Shown: positions 1-9,405, counted from the stretch's first letter. The stretch is 64,000 nucleotides of DNA from Algoriphagus formosus (GCF_002807035.1 NZ_NIUC01000002.1:1889267-1953266), one strand, 5' to 3'. Numbers and translations are program-made. Notes: generated from the sequence alone by a model not told the origin.

Positions 1-484
1 TTCGTGATTTCAACCAATCAGGAATAAGGAATATTGCGGGGATTCCCAAAAGCAAAAATAAAGTGATTGACTTGAAGCCTGCAGGGATTTTAGTTTGATT
101 TCCCAAACCGATTTCAATTGTATTGAAGGTTAAAAAAAGGAAGGTGAAAATGACAGCTACATTCAGTATACGAATCATTCTTCCATATTTCTTTTTCTGA
201 GATTCGCTTTCACTTGGATTAACTTTGAATGGCAGATTGATTAATTCGGGAAGAGTACTGATAAATCTCATAATTAAGTAGAAAAAGAAGCCGAAGACTG
301 GAAAAACCCAAATCACAGCCTTTCCTGAATAGGCATCAGGGAGACCATCCGATCCAAAATGTCTTGGTAGACTGTCTGGAAGCCTTTCATAAAAAATAGC
401 AGGAATAGCAAAGAGGGCTAGGATTGCAAATATACCTAGAATATCAAGTGTCAGATCAAAAGGATGAAACCTGCTTTTTTTCAT
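1..484 (-). CDS. DUF1648 family membrane protein (3' part outside window)
   Basis: The start codon is at 484 and 161 codons are visible before the window edge; the stop lies outside. Residues 33-50 read as the DUF1648 signature (LPDSLPRHFGSDGLPD), a short extracytoplasmic loop with His and Gly-Asp that follows a first membrane helix at about 11-32. Further hydrophobic helices lie at about 55-77, 106-126 and 139-155, so this is a small polytopic membrane protein. Family members are often linked to cell-envelope or immunity functions, but the biochemical role is unknown. The gene reads leftward, away from the RAYT repeat region, and its start is followed upstream by repeat-rich DNA. The family call rests on the signature loop and the helix pattern. 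Confidence 0.75.
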   Translation of the reverse strand, partial: MKKSRFHPFDLTLDILGIFAILALFAIPAIFYERLPDSLPRHFGSDGLPDAYSGKAVIWVFPVFGFFFYLIMRFISTLPELINLPFKVNPSESESQKKKYGRMIRILNVAVIFTFLFLTFNTIEIGLGNQTKIPAGFKSITLFLLLGIPAIFLIPDWLKSR

Positions 485-559
485 AGGCGAAAAATAGGCG
501 AAAATTTGGGTGGTGGCAAGGGGGATTTATAAACAGGGCAGTTGAAGTGAAGTTAAATA

Positions 560-722
560 CAGGGCGTGCCTGCCTGACCATCGGACAGGCTGTCGGCACT
601 TTTCTGTAATCCGGTTGAATTACCAATAGCACCAAAGGTGCGTTCCGTAATAGCCCCAAATTCAATTTGGGGTATCAAATTGAGAGTTTATTCCCTAGAG
701 CCCTGAAGGGGCGATCTGTATT
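560..722 (+). repeat. REP-like repeat unit at the 3' side of the RAYT gene
   Basis: This diverged copy has the same layout as the units at 1278-1877. It begins with ACAGGGCGTGC, followed by a CACCTTT-type block, the palindrome CCCCAAATTCAATTTGGGG (about 654-673) and the block GCCCTGAAGGGGC (about 699-711). It stops just before the RAYT stop codon. It has the same orientation as the downstream units, so the RAYT gene sits between two direct repeats. Confidence 0.7.
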
Positions 723-725
723 GAT

Positions 726-1172
726 TTAATCCCAAACATACCTCTCATCATATTCAATCTGATATTCATCTAGAAACCTTCGATACTCTGTTTGGAAATC
801 AATATTTCGATGATGATCCTTCTGATTTTGGATATAATTTTTGACGGTTTCCAGTTTGGATTGAGAAACCGAAAACACTCCATACCCCTTTTGCCATTCG
901 AAATCTCGACGGATTAATTCCTTGAATTTGATCGAGCTGGAGATTTTTACATTTTTCACTAAATCTGCTATTGTGATTGTCCTGGGTAGGGTGCAAAGCC
1001 AGTGAATGTGATCCGGCATTATAAAAATCTCTTCTGTGTAGCTTCCGAGATTAGATCCAAGCTTAACAAAATAGGCTTGGGCGTTGGGCCGGATTTCTTC
1101 TGTGATCATCGGGATTCGATTTTTGGTGGAAAAAATAATGTGGAGGTAAATTTTGGCTAAGGACTGTGGCAT
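726..1172 (-). CDS. REP-associated Y1 transposase (RAYT, IS200/IS605-like)
   Basis: This is a 148-aa single-domain Y1 (HUH) transposase. The metal-binding pair is H55-I-H57 in MPDHIHWL, and the probable nucleophile is Y113 in VKNYIQNQ, followed by the family pattern KDHH. The N-terminal strand LHIIFSTKNR is also typical. I chose the ATG at 1172 (MPQSLAKIY) rather than the longer reading from 1241, because the family starts right at this first beta strand. RAYTs are domesticated or semi-mobile enzymes that cut single-stranded REP hairpins. Matching palindromic repeats flank this gene on both sides (560-722 and 1278-1877). No inactivating change is visible, so it may be active. Confidence 0.88.
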   Translation of the reverse strand: MPQSLAKIYLHIIFSTKNRIPMITEEIRPNAQAYFVKLGSNLGSYTEEIFIMPDHIHWLCTLPRTITIADLVKNVKISSSIKFKELIRRDFEWQKGYGVFSVSQSKLETVKNYIQNQKDHHRNIDFQTEYRRFLDEYQIEYDERYVWD

Positions 1173-1426
1173 GGTATCAAAAATATTATGTTGGGAAAAA
1201 TGGGTTACAGATCGTGCCTTTGGCACTCTTAAAATAAACAATTAACCCTAATACCCAGAATTGAATTCTGGGCTTTTACAGGGCGTGCGTATGGCACTTT
1301 TCCTATATTCCGGTTTAAACACCAATAGCGCTGAAGGCGCATTTTGTGTAAGCCCCAAATTCAATTTGGGGTAACAATAGGAATTCTAGGGATTGGAGCC
1401 CTGAAGGGCCGACCTGTAATAAATCA

Positions 1427-1497
1427 ATCCCAGCCATACCTCTCATTTTATTCAATCTGGAATATCTCTAAAAGACCTCCTGTATTCGGTTTGAAAG
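1427..1497 (-). pseudogene. Remnant of the RAYT gene 3' end (unit 1)
   Basis: Read on the minus strand, this stretch aligns with the last 23 codons of the RAYT gene at 726-800. It keeps FQTEYRR and then picks up changes and two in-frame stops. The rest of the gene is missing. The order REP unit, RAYT tail, REP unit copies the layout around the intact gene, so this looks like an internally deleted RAYT unit. Confidence 0.7.
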
Positions 1498-1653
1498 AAC
1501 TAAAACAGGGCGTGCGTATGGCACTTTTCCTATATTCCGGTTTAAACACCAATAGCGCTGAAGGCGCATTTTGTGTAAGCCCCAAATTCAATTTGGGGTA
1601 TCAATAGGAATTTTAGGGATTGGAGCCCTGAAGGGGCAACCTGTAATAAATCA

Positions 1654-1725
1654 ATCCCAGACATACTTCTCATTTTATTCAATCTGGAATATCTCTAAAA
1701 AAACCTCCTGTATTCGGTTTGAAAG
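1654..1725 (-). pseudogene. Remnant of the RAYT gene 3' end (unit 2)
   Basis: This is a near copy of the remnant at 1427-1497, with one or two extra A residues in the run near 1697-1703. It was probably produced by tandem duplication of the deleted unit rather than by an independent deletion, since both remnants end at the same place. Confidence 0.65.
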
Positions 1726-2030
1726 AACTAAAACAGGGCGTGCGTATGGCACTTTTCTTTTCCTATATTCCGGTTTAAACACCAATAGCGCTGAAGGCGC
1801 ATTTTGTGTAAGCCCCAAATTCAATTTGGGGTAACAATAGGAATTCTAGGGATTGGAGCCCTGAAGGGGCGACCTGTCTTGCCTTAGGCCTATTCAGCAG
1901 ACCTCATCAAGATTTGACATGAATCAAAAGTCAATTCCTTTCTAATTTCAAATTTAAATTTTAGCTATTTTCGACGCAAACCAAGTTAATAGGACTTCGT
2001 TATTCAACATAATCACCAAATTCAATCTAT

Positions 2031-2462
2031 ATGAAAACCCTTTCCGCGAGCTTCGCTTTTTTTCTATTTACCGTCCTGACAGTTCAGGCTCAAGAAGCTG
2101 ATGCTATTTTGGGAGTTTGGAACAATACCGAGAAAGACGGACGGATTGAAATTTACAAAGAAGGAGGGGAGTACTTCGGGAAAATCATTTGGCTAAAAGA
2201 GCCAACTGATAACGGCAAGCCTAAAACCGATGAAAACAACCCGGATGAATCGCTACAGGATAAACCCATTTTGGGCTTAGAGATTTTGGAGGGATTTACT
2301 TTTGAAGATGGTTCTTGGGAAAATGGAACCATTTACGATCCTAAAAATGGGAAAACCTATTCCTGCGTGATGACCTTGAAGGACAAGGATATTTTGGAGG
2401 TTCGAGGGTATATCGGCGTTTCTTTATTTGGGCGTACGGTGGAATGGACCAGGGAAAAGTAG
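2031..2462 (+). CDS. DUF2147 family secreted protein
   Basis: This is a 143-aa protein with a clear Sec signal peptide (about residues 1-20, ending VQAQ). The DUF2147 pattern follows: GVWNN near residue 28, an IEIYKEGGEYFGKI strand, a Gly-rich middle, then NGTIYDPKNGKTY and a final LEVRGYIGVSLFGRTVEW. The family forms a small beta-barrel-like fold in the periplasm or at the cell surface, and its biochemical role is unknown. Length and motif order are normal for the family. It is monocistronic: repeats lie upstream, and the broken GMC gene starts about 85 bp downstream. Confidence 0.85.
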   Translation: MKTLSASFAFFLFTVLTVQAQEADAILGVWNNTEKDGRIEIYKEGGEYFGKIIWLKEPTDNGKPKTDENNPDESLQDKPILGLEILEGFTFEDGSWENGTIYDPKNGKTYSCVMTLKDKDILEVRGYIGVSLFGRTVEWTREK

Positions 2463-2547
2463 AAGCTATTCTTTCCTTTGGTCAGAAATTGACTGAGTAT
2501 TCCATTGAAAAATTGGCTAATATTAGGCCTTCAACAGACCTATTAAT

Positions 2548-4254
2548 ATGGCCAATTTTAATATCGATGCCGACAAAAACCTAACCTACGACGCCATTGT
2601 CATCGGTTCGGGAATTAGTGGAGGCTGGGCAGCAAAAGAACTTTGCGAAGCCTGACTCAAAACATTAGTCCTTGAGCGGGGACGTATTGTAGAGCATGTG
2701 GTGGATTATCCCACCATGACTTTGGACCCTTGGGATCACGAACTCCGTGGAGGACTCACTCCTGAGCAGAAAGCTAAGCACCCCAAAGGCGGGCGTTCTG
2801 GTTTTATCGGAGCATTTAATGAACATTTCCATGCCAATGATCTAGAAAATCCCTACACGGAAGTCAAGCCATTTATGTGGGTGAGAGCTCACCAAATAGG
2901 AGGTCGATCCCTGCTTTGGGGAAAGCAAACCTATCGTTGGTCAGACCTCGATTTTGAAGCGAATGCTAAAGATGGTCATGGGGTCGATTGGCCGATTCGT
3001 TACAAGGATATTGAGCCATGGTACACTTACGTGGAGAAATTCGCTGGAATCAGTGGGGAAGCTATAGGTTTACCCCAGTTGCCGGATTCTCATTTTTTGC
3101 CTCCGATGGAACTGAATTGTGTGGAAAAACACGTCAAGGAGCGTATTGAGAAAGATTTCAAAGGCCGAAATATGATCATCGGAAGGGTAGCTCATCTGAC
3201 CGAGCCTTTGAATGGGAGAGGCAAGTGCCAGTTCCGAAACCGATGCGATCGAGGTTGTCCCTATGGAGCATATTTCAGTTCCAATGCGGTGACGCTACCC
3301 GCTGCCCATGCCACCGGCAATTTGACCATCCGTCCTTTTTCTATCGTGCAGTCTGTGGTCTATGACGAGCAAAAAGGGAAAGCCTCCGGGGTACGAATTA
3401 TCGATGCCGAAACTAGCGAGGAGATCGTTTATAAAGCCAAAATCATTTTTGTAAACGCATCTACGCTGAGTACCACCCAGATTTTAATGAATTCTACTTC
3501 CAGCCGATTCCCTAATGGATTGGGAAATGACTCAGGAGAACTAGGTCACAATTTGATGGACCATACTTATAGAGTCGGTGCTATGGGTACCGTGGAAGGT
3601 TTTGAAGATCAATATTACAAAGGCCGCAGACCGAACGGAATCTATATTCCGCGCTATGTCAATCTGAAAGATGGACCGCAGTCGGACAAGTTTGTTCGTG
3701 GCTTTGGTTTCCAGGGTGGAGGAGGCAGAGCCGGTTGGGGTGCAGGCAGTAATCAGGAAGCTTTTGGAGGAGATTTCAAAGATGGTCTGATGAAGCCGGG
3801 ACCTTGGGAGTTTTTCATCACAGGTTTTTCGGAATGCCTTCCTTACCATGAAAATCAGGTGTATCTCAATAAAGATGTCTTGGATAAATGGGGTCAACCC
3901 ACCCTTTCCATCGATGCGGAATGGAAAGCCAATGAATTGGCGCTAAATGATCAGGCCCGTCAGGATGCAAAGGAAATGCTCGAGCGAGCCGGGCTGAAAG
4001 ATGTCATGGAATTTGACAATAAACATGAGATGGGTTTTGGAATCCATGAAATGGGAACTGCCAGAATGGGTAGAGATCCAAAAACTTCTGTTCTGAATGG
4101 CAACAATCAAGTGCATGGATGTGAAAATGTCTTTGTCACAGATGGGGCATGCATGACATCTTCCTCTTGTGTCAATCCTTCCTTGACTTACATGGCACTC
4201 ACTGCAAGAGCTGCCAATCATGCCGTATCCGAACTCAAAAAAATGAACCTCTAA
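2548..4254 (+). pseudogene. GMC family oxidoreductase, interrupted by an in-frame TGA at codon 36
   Basis: The natural start is the ATG at 2548 (MANFNIDADK). It leads directly into the FAD-binding Rossmann motif GSGISGG (residues 20-26). Codon 36 (2653-2655) is TGA where relatives have a Gly codon (normally ...AGLKTLVLERG); GGA to TGA is a single base change. After the stop the same frame continues intact for 533 codons, including VERIEKDF-type substrate-domain segments and the C-terminal GMC block HEMGTARMG (near 4045) and CVNPSLTYMAL with the expected Asn-Pro pair. A GTG at 2698 could restart translation, but that product would lack the dinucleotide-binding loop and should be inactive. Four bases after the stop begins a subunit 3 gene, the usual partner of such dehydrogenases. 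The stop is either a real nonsense mutation or a sequence error. Confidence 0.85.
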
Positions 4255-4257
4255 GCC

Positions 4258-4851
4258 ATGAACAGACGCGACGCACTCAAAAAATCCGCACTGGCACTGG
4301 GAGCAGCTGCCGGAGCTCCTACTTTACTGAGCTTGTTACAGTCCTGTGCGCAGCAGGACCGATTGACCTGGACTCCTCAGTTTCTATCAGAAGACCATTC
4401 GAGATTTTTGTCCTCTTTTGTGGATTTCCTTTTGCCAAAAACCGAAACACCGGGTGGATTAGATGTCAAAGCTGATATTTTTATTGATCTGATGTATGCC
4501 AAAACCTATGATGAGGCGAGTCAGAAGCAGGTAGTTGCTGATATCGAAAAATTCAATTCAGATTGCAAGGCGAAATATGGAAAAGTCTTCGCCGATTTGT
4601 CTGAAGGGGATAAGAAAGCGGTTTTCGAAGAGCATGAAGCCAATTCGCCTAAATTTCCCAAAACCGTCTGGGGTGGATCTGTTGGTCCTCGTGAACCAGT
4701 CGGTTTCTATCGAAGCTTAAAGTCCACGGTGCTTTGGGCCTATTTCAGTTCGGAAGAAATCGGAAAAAATGTTCTCAGTTATGATCCAATTCCAGGTGAG
4801 TATCGGGGCTGTATGCCGCTTTCAGAGGTAGGAAATACTTGGAGTTTATAA
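4258..4851 (+). CDS. Gluconate 2-dehydrogenase subunit 3 family protein
   Basis: This is a 197-aa exported subunit that pairs with the FAD-containing GMC protein encoded just upstream (3-bp gap, same strand). The N-terminus has an Arg-Arg pair at residues 3-4 followed by a long Ala/Leu stretch and LLQSC, which fits a twin-arginine signal with a lipobox, so it is probably a Tat-exported lipoprotein. The remainder matches the small helical subunit family (FVDFLLPKTETPGGLDVKA and later PKTVWGG). In this family the small subunit helps export and stabilise the dehydrogenase. Since the partner gene is interrupted, this subunit may have no partner in this strain. Confidence 0.85.
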   Translation: MNRRDALKKSALALGAAAGAPTLLSLLQSCAQQDRLTWTPQFLSEDHSRFLSSFVDFLLPKTETPGGLDVKADIFIDLMYAKTYDEASQKQVVADIEKFNSDCKAKYGKVFADLSEGDKKAVFEEHEANSPKFPKTVWGGSVGPREPVGFYRSLKSTVLWAYFSSEEIGKNVLSYDPIPGEYRGCMPLSEVGNTWSL

Positions 4852-4855
4852 AAAT

Positions 4856-4885
4856 CAAAGCCGGGCAAAACTCGGCTTTGGTTTT
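4856..4885. terminator. Intrinsic terminator between convergent genes
   Basis: The stem is CAAAGCCG / CGGCTTTG (4856-4863 and 4873-4880) with a 9-nt loop, followed by GTTTTCT on the plus strand and preceded by A-rich sequence that serves as a T-run on the minus strand. It separates the subunit 3 gene from the convergent DUF2059 gene. Confidence 0.75.
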
Positions 4886-4889
4886 CTAG

Positions 4890-5309
4890 TTATTCTGTGC
4901 CTGATTTTTCCATCAGTTTTTGGAATACCTGCATTCCGTATCGCTGACCAATTTGCATGGTCTCTCCGGATAGTTGAGGGGTGATCTCCAAAGTTTTCTT
5001 TCCGATAGGAGAGGAGTAAAACTCAATCAACTGAAGCATTTCTTCCTCTGTGTAGTATTTTTTGTAAACTTCTGCGACTTCGGCAATCAGTTCGTCGGAA
5101 GTTATTTCCGCTTTGAATTCATCCCAAAAATCTGCCGGTACAGATGAAGAGAATGCTGGATTTTGCTTCATCATGTCCACCATTCCACTCATGGACTCAG
5201 ATATTTGCATGACTTCCATCAATTGGTTGACGGTTTCATTGGATTGAGCCTTTGAGATGTTTGGTAGTATTAAACAAAATAAGGCAAGGGAAAAGACTAG
5301 TTTTTTCAT
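4890..5309 (-). CDS. DUF2059 domain-containing secreted protein
   Basis: This is a 139-aa protein with a signal peptide (about residues 1-21, ISKAQ). The DUF2059 core is at about 75-130: YKKYYTEEEMLQLIEFYSS, PIGKKTLEITPQL. It is an all-helical periplasmic family of unknown function. It reads leftward and is convergent with the subunit 3 gene through a shared terminator. The short gap to the M23 peptidase gene upstream (94 bp) holds no second structure, so the two could be co-transcribed. Confidence 0.82.
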   Translation of the reverse strand: MKKLVFSLALFCLILPNISKAQSNETVNQLMEVMQISESMSGMVDMMKQNPAFSSSVPADFWDEFKAEITSDELIAEVAEVYKKYYTEEEMLQLIEFYSSPIGKKTLEITPQLSGETMQIGQRYGMQVFQKLMEKSGTE

Positions 5310-5403
5310 AAATAGGATGTTAAAAGATAGGTATAGTTAGATCGGCTAATTACCGAAAAACTTTTAAATTCTAAAGAATAAGTTTGAAAATTTTTCTAGG
5401 CCT

Positions 5404-6720
5404 TTATTCGCCTGCTACTCCTGGCTGAATCTTTTGGTTGGACGCTAAAGTCTTTTCCGATTCACCTTCCACGGATATCGCTGCCAAAACTTGAATAGCA
5501 TCTCTTTTCACCAGCTCAAAAGCATCCTTGTTTTCTGCTAGAATAGGTTCGGATGGTGGGATTTTTTCGCGAAGCCAATCTACTTGCTTTCCATGCTTCC
5601 AAAAACGGAAACAAAGATGCGGGCCTGTTGCCAAACCTGTGCTTCCCACATATCCTATCACTTGGCCTTGACGAACTCTACTCCCTTTTTTGATGCCTTT
5701 ACCAATTTTGGACATGTGGAGGTACTGCGTAGAGTAGGTGCCATTATGTTTGATTTTGACATAATTGCCGTTTCCTCGGCTATAGCCCGCTTCGACTACT
5801 GTGCCATCGCCTACAGTTCGGATTTCTGTGCCTCGAGGCGCTGCATAGTCTGTACCAAGGTGTGGTTTGTAGCGTTTTTGTACCGGATGGAATCGTCGAA
5901 GATTGTATCGTGAGCTTATTCGGGAATACTTCAAAGGATCGCGAAGAAAGGCCTTTTTCAAGCTGTTGCCTTCCTGATCAAAGAAGTTCATTTCTCCATT
6001 TTGCTCGAAAGGAATTGCATGATAAGGTTCGCCCATGTGCTCGAAATAGGCTGTTTGAATGCCTACTACCCCGACGGATTGATCTTCTACAAATTTTTCA
6101 TCAAAAACGACCTTGAATTTATCACCTTTCTGCAAACGCTGAAAATCGACAGACCATCCGTATAAATCTGCGAATAAGTCGATCAGATCTGGGCCGACAC
6201 CTTTTTCGATCATGTCTACATAAAGCGAAGTTTGGATCACCCCGCCAATCTCACGGGTACGGATTTCCGCCGGCTTTTCCTTTTTGTAGATTTCCAAACT
6301 GTCCAGGTCAAAGACTACATATTCGGCAGCATTGGGTTCGTAGATAAAATAACGTGGCTTTACTGAAGTGGAATCTTCGGCCGTGATCAGCTTAAAATTC
6401 TTATTGAAAGCGATGTTTCTTACATCAAAAATTTCTTTGGATTTTTTGGCTAGCTCATCGATAATTTGATAGGGAACTTCAAATGGCGAAAGAATGCTAC
6501 CAAGTGTCTGATTTCTGGCTACTGTTCCCTCTATAATATTGAGTCCAGTAACATCTATTCCGTAGAGAAATTTAGCATTTGGATCGACGGCTAGACTGTC
6601 GATTTCTGTGATTTGATCATCGAGATTTGTATCGATATCTGTATTGGATCGGTCTGAAAAGTAATAGAATGCTGCTAAAATTATTGCAAGTCCGAGAAGT
6701 CCGAGCCATTTATTGTTCAT
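5404..6720 (-). CDS. M23 family peptidoglycan DD-metallopeptidase
   Basis: This is a 438-aa membrane-anchored cell-wall hydrolase. One N-terminal helix (about residues 4-21) anchors it facing the periplasm. A linker and an OapA/LysM-like substrate-positioning region (about 55-215) lead to the M23 domain at about 265-385. Visible zinc and catalytic residues are H287 and D291 in KPHLGTDY, H335 in QYLHMS and H368 in TGPHLCF. The usual HxH motif is HxC here: C370 takes the place of the second His, normally a zinc ligand. Cys can bind zinc, so this need not mean inactivity. The enzyme should cleave peptide cross-links of peptidoglycan. It is divergent from aspS across a 236-bp gap. Confidence 0.88.
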   Translation of the reverse strand: MNNKWLGLLGLAIILAAFYYFSDRSNTDIDTNLDDQITEIDSLAVDPNAKFLYGIDVTGLNIIEGTVARNQTLGSILSPFEVPYQIIDELAKKSKEIFDVRNIAFNKNFKLITAEDSTSVKPRYFIYEPNAAEYVVFDLDSLEIYKKEKPAEIRTREIGGVIQTSLYVDMIEKGVGPDLIDLFADLYGWSVDFQRLQKGDKFKVVFDEKFVEDQSVGVVGIQTAYFEHMGEPYHAIPFEQNGEMNFFDQEGNSLKKAFLRDPLKYSRISSRYNLRRFHPVQKRYKPHLGTDYAAPRGTEIRTVGDGTVVEAGYSRGNGNYVKIKHNGTYSTQYLHMSKIGKGIKKGSRVRQGQVIGYVGSTGLATGPHLCFRFWKHGKQVDWLREKIPPSEPILAENKDAFELVKRDAIQVLAAISVEGESEKTLASNQKIQPGVAGE

Positions 6721-6926
6721 GAGGGGAAATTTGGGGTGAATAGAATGCTATCCGAAGGAAATCAAATGATGTATTTTCTCCAAGTCTTTTAACAAAAACT
6801 ATTCCTTCTAAGGATAGTTTTGCCAAATTTTTCAAATCCTTCAGCTATTTAACGCAAATCTCTCGAAATCTTTCAGTCTTGGCCCTGATTCTCATCAAAT
6901 AGATGATAGGCGAAAGCACAATTTTT

Positions 6927-6934
6927 TATCTTTG
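6927..6934 (+). promoter_or_regulatory. Candidate -7 box for aspS (TATCTTTG)
   Basis: An exact TAnnTTTG match lies 23 bp before the aspS start codon. A second exact match (TAGTTTTG) lies at 6815-6822 further upstream. Neither has a clear TTG element at 19-21 bp spacing, so the call is weak. Confidence 0.35.
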
Positions 6935-6956
6935 GCGTCCAAAACCAAATTTTGCT

Positions 6957-8711
6957 ATGTATAGAAGTCACAACTGCGGCGAACTTCGCCTAGACCATGT
7001 CAATACTCAAGTCACTCTTGCTGGATGGGTTCAGCGAGTAAGAAATAAGGGAGGTTTGATTTGGGTGGACCTTCGGGACCGCTACGGATTGACGCAGTTG
7101 ATTTTTGAGGAAGGTTCTACTGCCAAAGAACTGCTTGATAAAGCCGGATCCCTAGGCCGCGAATTTGTGATTCAGGCAAAAGGTACCGTGATCGAGCGGA
7201 CATCTAAAAATGATAAAATCCCAACAGGAAGCATTGAGGTGAAGGTAGTGGAACTCGAGGTCTTGAATCCGGCTAAACTTCCACCATTTTTGATCGAGGA
7301 TGAAACTGATGGAGGTGACGATCTTCGGATGAAATATCGATACCTGGACTTGCGCCGGAATGTAATCAGGCAAAAGCTTCAATTGCGCCACCGCATGATG
7401 CAGGAGACTCGGAAATACATGGATGCAGCGCAGTTTATCGAAGTGGAAACACCCGTTTTGATCAAATCGACCCCAGAGGGCGCCCGAGACTTTGTTGTGC
7501 CAAGCCGAGTAAACCCAGGTGAATTCTATGCTTTGCCACAATCTCCTCAGACTTTCAAGCAGCTTTTGATGGTCTCGGGTTTTGACCGTTATTTCCAAAT
7601 CGTCAAGTGTTTCCGCGACGAGGATCTTCGGGCAGATCGACAGCCTGAGTTTACTCAAATCGACTGCGAGATGTCTTTCGTGACACAGGAGGATGTGCTT
7701 TCCATGTTCGAAGGGCTTACCAGACACTTATTCAAAGAGGTAAAGGGAGTAGAATTGGAGGAAGTCGGAAGAATGACCTTTACCGATGCGATGCGATTTT
7801 ACGGAAATGATAAGCCCGACCTTCGCTTCGATATGCGATTTGTGGAATTGAATGACCTTGCAAAGGGCAAAGGCTTTGGGATATTCGATCAGGCTGAGTT
7901 GGTAGTAGGTATCTGTGCCAAGGGAGCTGCAGAATACACCCGCAAGCAATTGGATGCCTTGACCGAATGGGTGAAAAGACCTCAGATCGGAGCCAAAGGC
8001 ATGGTCTATGTCAAGTATAATACAGATGGGTCTTTGAAGTCCACAGTGGATAAGTTCTACGGTCAGGAAGATTTGACTGCTTGGGCAGCAGCTTTTGGTG
8101 CGGAGCCCGGCGACTTGATGCTCATTCTAAGCGGAGATACGAAAGTGGTGAGAAAGCAGCTTTCTGAGCTTAGATTAAAAATGGGAGAAGAATTGGGTCT
8201 TCGTGACAGAACGGTCTTCAAGCCTCTTTGGGTCGTAGATTTTCCTCTACTAGAATGGGATGAGGAGACGGAGCGATATCATGCCATGCACCATCCATTC
8301 ACCTCTCCCAAGCAAGAGGATATCCCGCTTTTGGATTCCAATCCAGGAGAAGTTCGGGCCAATGCATATGATTTGGTAATCAATGGAGTGGAAATAGGCG
8401 GAGGCTCTATTCGAATTCATGACCGAGCCACTCAGCAATTGATGTTCAAGCATTTGGGCTTTAGCGATGAGGAAGCTCAAAAGCAGTTTGGATTTTTGAT
8501 GGAGGCTTTCGAGTATGGAGCTCCTCCTCATGGCGGCATCGCCTTCGGTTTTGACCGTCTTTGCGCCATCTTCGGAGGCTCTGATTCCATCCGAGACTAC
8601 ATTGCCTTCCCGAAAAACAATTCAGGAAGAGATGTGATGATTGACTCGCCAAGTACCATTGCCGATGAGCAGCTGCAAGAACTTTCTATTCAGCTCGCTT
8701 TGAAGAAATAG
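6957..8711 (+). CDS. aspS: Aspartate--tRNA ligase
   Basis: This is a class II aminoacyl-tRNA synthetase of 584 aa that charges tRNA-Asp. The ATG at 6957 ([10 protein letters not shown]) is the right start. It begins directly at the OB-fold anticodon-binding domain ([15 protein letters not shown]), whereas a start at 6903 would add 18 atypical residues. Class II motifs are visible: motif 2 around [18 protein letters not shown], the bacterial insertion (GAD-like) domain between about 290 and 420, and motif 3 in GIAFGFDRL near the C-terminus. The length matches bacterial AspRS. It is monocistronic and convergent with the YhhN gene, with only 4 bp between the two stops. Confidence 0.97.
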   Translation: MYRSHNCGELRLDHVNTQVTLAGWVQRVRNKGGLIWVDLRDRYGLTQLIFEEGSTAKELLDKAGSLGREFVIQAKGTVIERTSKNDKIPTGSIEVKVVELEVLNPAKLPPFLIEDETDGGDDLRMKYRYLDLRRNVIRQKLQLRHRMMQETRKYMDAAQFIEVETPVLIKSTPEGARDFVVPSRVNPGEFYALPQSPQTFKQLLMVSGFDRYFQIVKCFRDEDLRADRQPEFTQIDCEMSFVTQEDVLSMFEGLTRHLFKEVKGVELEEVGRMTFTDAMRFYGNDKPDLRFDMRFVELNDLAKGKGFGIFDQAELVVGICAKGAAEYTRKQLDALTEWVKRPQIGAKGMVYVKYNTDGSLKSTVDKFYGQEDLTAWAAAFGAEPGDLMLILSGDTKVVRKQLSELRLKMGEELGLRDRTVFKPLWVVDFPLLEWDEETERYHAMHHPFTSPKQEDIPLLDSNPGEVRANAYDLVINGVEIGGGSIRIHDRATQQLMFKHLGFSDEEAQKQFGFLMEAFEYGAPPHGGIAFGFDRLCAIFGGSDSIRDYIAFPKNNSGRDVMIDSPSTIADEQLQELSIQLALKK

Positions 8712-8715
8712 ACTT

Positions 8716-9405
8716 TCATTCAGGTCTGAGGATGTAGGATCGGATTCCCATGACGATGAGTAATTGAGCAATCACATAAGTACCCATGATCATGATTCCA
8801 GCTTCAGGAAATTCAAAATAAAATTTGTTGATAGCGATCATGCCATCCGAGACAAAGAAAAAACAAGCCCCGACAAATACCTGCCAAAAGGAGTCGGGGT
8901 TTACTCTTTTAAATCGTTCTCGAGCGGTAGTCACCATACTCACGATGATGATAATGTAGATGACAACGGGGATTTTTAGCGGACCAAGATTATTGTGAAT
9001 CAGGAAATAGACAAAAGCTGCAGCAATGTAAATGGGCAGGTTGAAAAAGAACGTTCGGATGAAATTCACATTAAAAATCCGGTTTGGGTTTCGCTGTGAG
9101 ATCTTAAAAGCGATGATGTAACAAACCTGAGCCAGGAGGAAGGCCCCTAATCCGTAAATGAACAAATTTTCCCATAGTAGCAGGACATCTCCAATGAGTG
9201 AAAATATCAGTGCTCCCATCATGGCTTTAGAAAGTAATGTCCAAGAAATTGGTTTTGTGATTAGGTAAAAATAGATAATCAAACTTGTGACTATCAATGG
9301 TTTGGAATAAATTCGTGCCTCATCAAGGCCTTTGATAATCAGTGCAAAGTCTGCCATCGATGCGAACAAAAAGAGGTAAAGCCAGAGTATGTTTTTGTTT
9401 TTCAA
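8716..9405 (-). CDS. YhhN family membrane protein (lysoplasmalogenase-like)
   Basis: This is a 229-aa protein with about eight predicted membrane helices. The family pattern is visible: SKPLIVTSL near residue 34, ALIFSLIGDVLLL, FLLAQVCYIIAF, CFFFVSDGMIAINKF and YVIAQLLIVMG. The paired acidic residues in SLIGD and VSDGM are typical of this family. Characterised members hydrolyse the vinyl-ether bond of lysoplasmalogens; whether this one does is unknown. It is a single gene between aspS (convergent) and the Oar-like receptor (divergent). Confidence 0.82.
   Translation of the reverse strand: MKNKNILWLYLFLFASMADFALIIKGLDEARIYSKPLIVTSLIIYFYLITKPISWTLLSKAMMGALIFSLIGDVLLLWENLFIYGLGAFLLAQVCYIIAFKISQRNPNRIFNVNFIRTFFFNLPIYIAAAFVYFLIHNNLGPLKIPVVIYIIIIVSMVTTARERFKRVNPDSFWQVFVGACFFFVSDGMIAINKFYFEFPEAGIMIMGTYVIAQLLIVMGIRSYILRPE

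Larger units (their letters stand above)
1278..1877 (+). repeat. Tandem array of REP-like units, period 227-228 bp, 2.6 copies
   Basis: Units begin with ACAGGGCGTGCGTATGGCAC at 1278, 1505 and 1733; the third is cut off at about 1877. Each carries the block AATAGCGCTGAAGGCGCATT, the palindrome CCCCAAATTCAATTTGGGG and GCCCTGAAGGGGC. The first two then continue into about 70 bp homologous to the end of the RAYT gene. The units are nearly identical, with small differences (for example a TTTTC insertion in the third), so the duplication is recent. Short open frames inside the array are produced by the repeat and are not genes. Confidence 0.88.

Noticed and set aside
1344..1834. Two overlapping frames that both encode nearly the same 87-aa protein
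   Set aside because: They lie entirely within the tandem REP-like array and are translations of repeat DNA and RAYT remnants. No start signal or protein family is visible.
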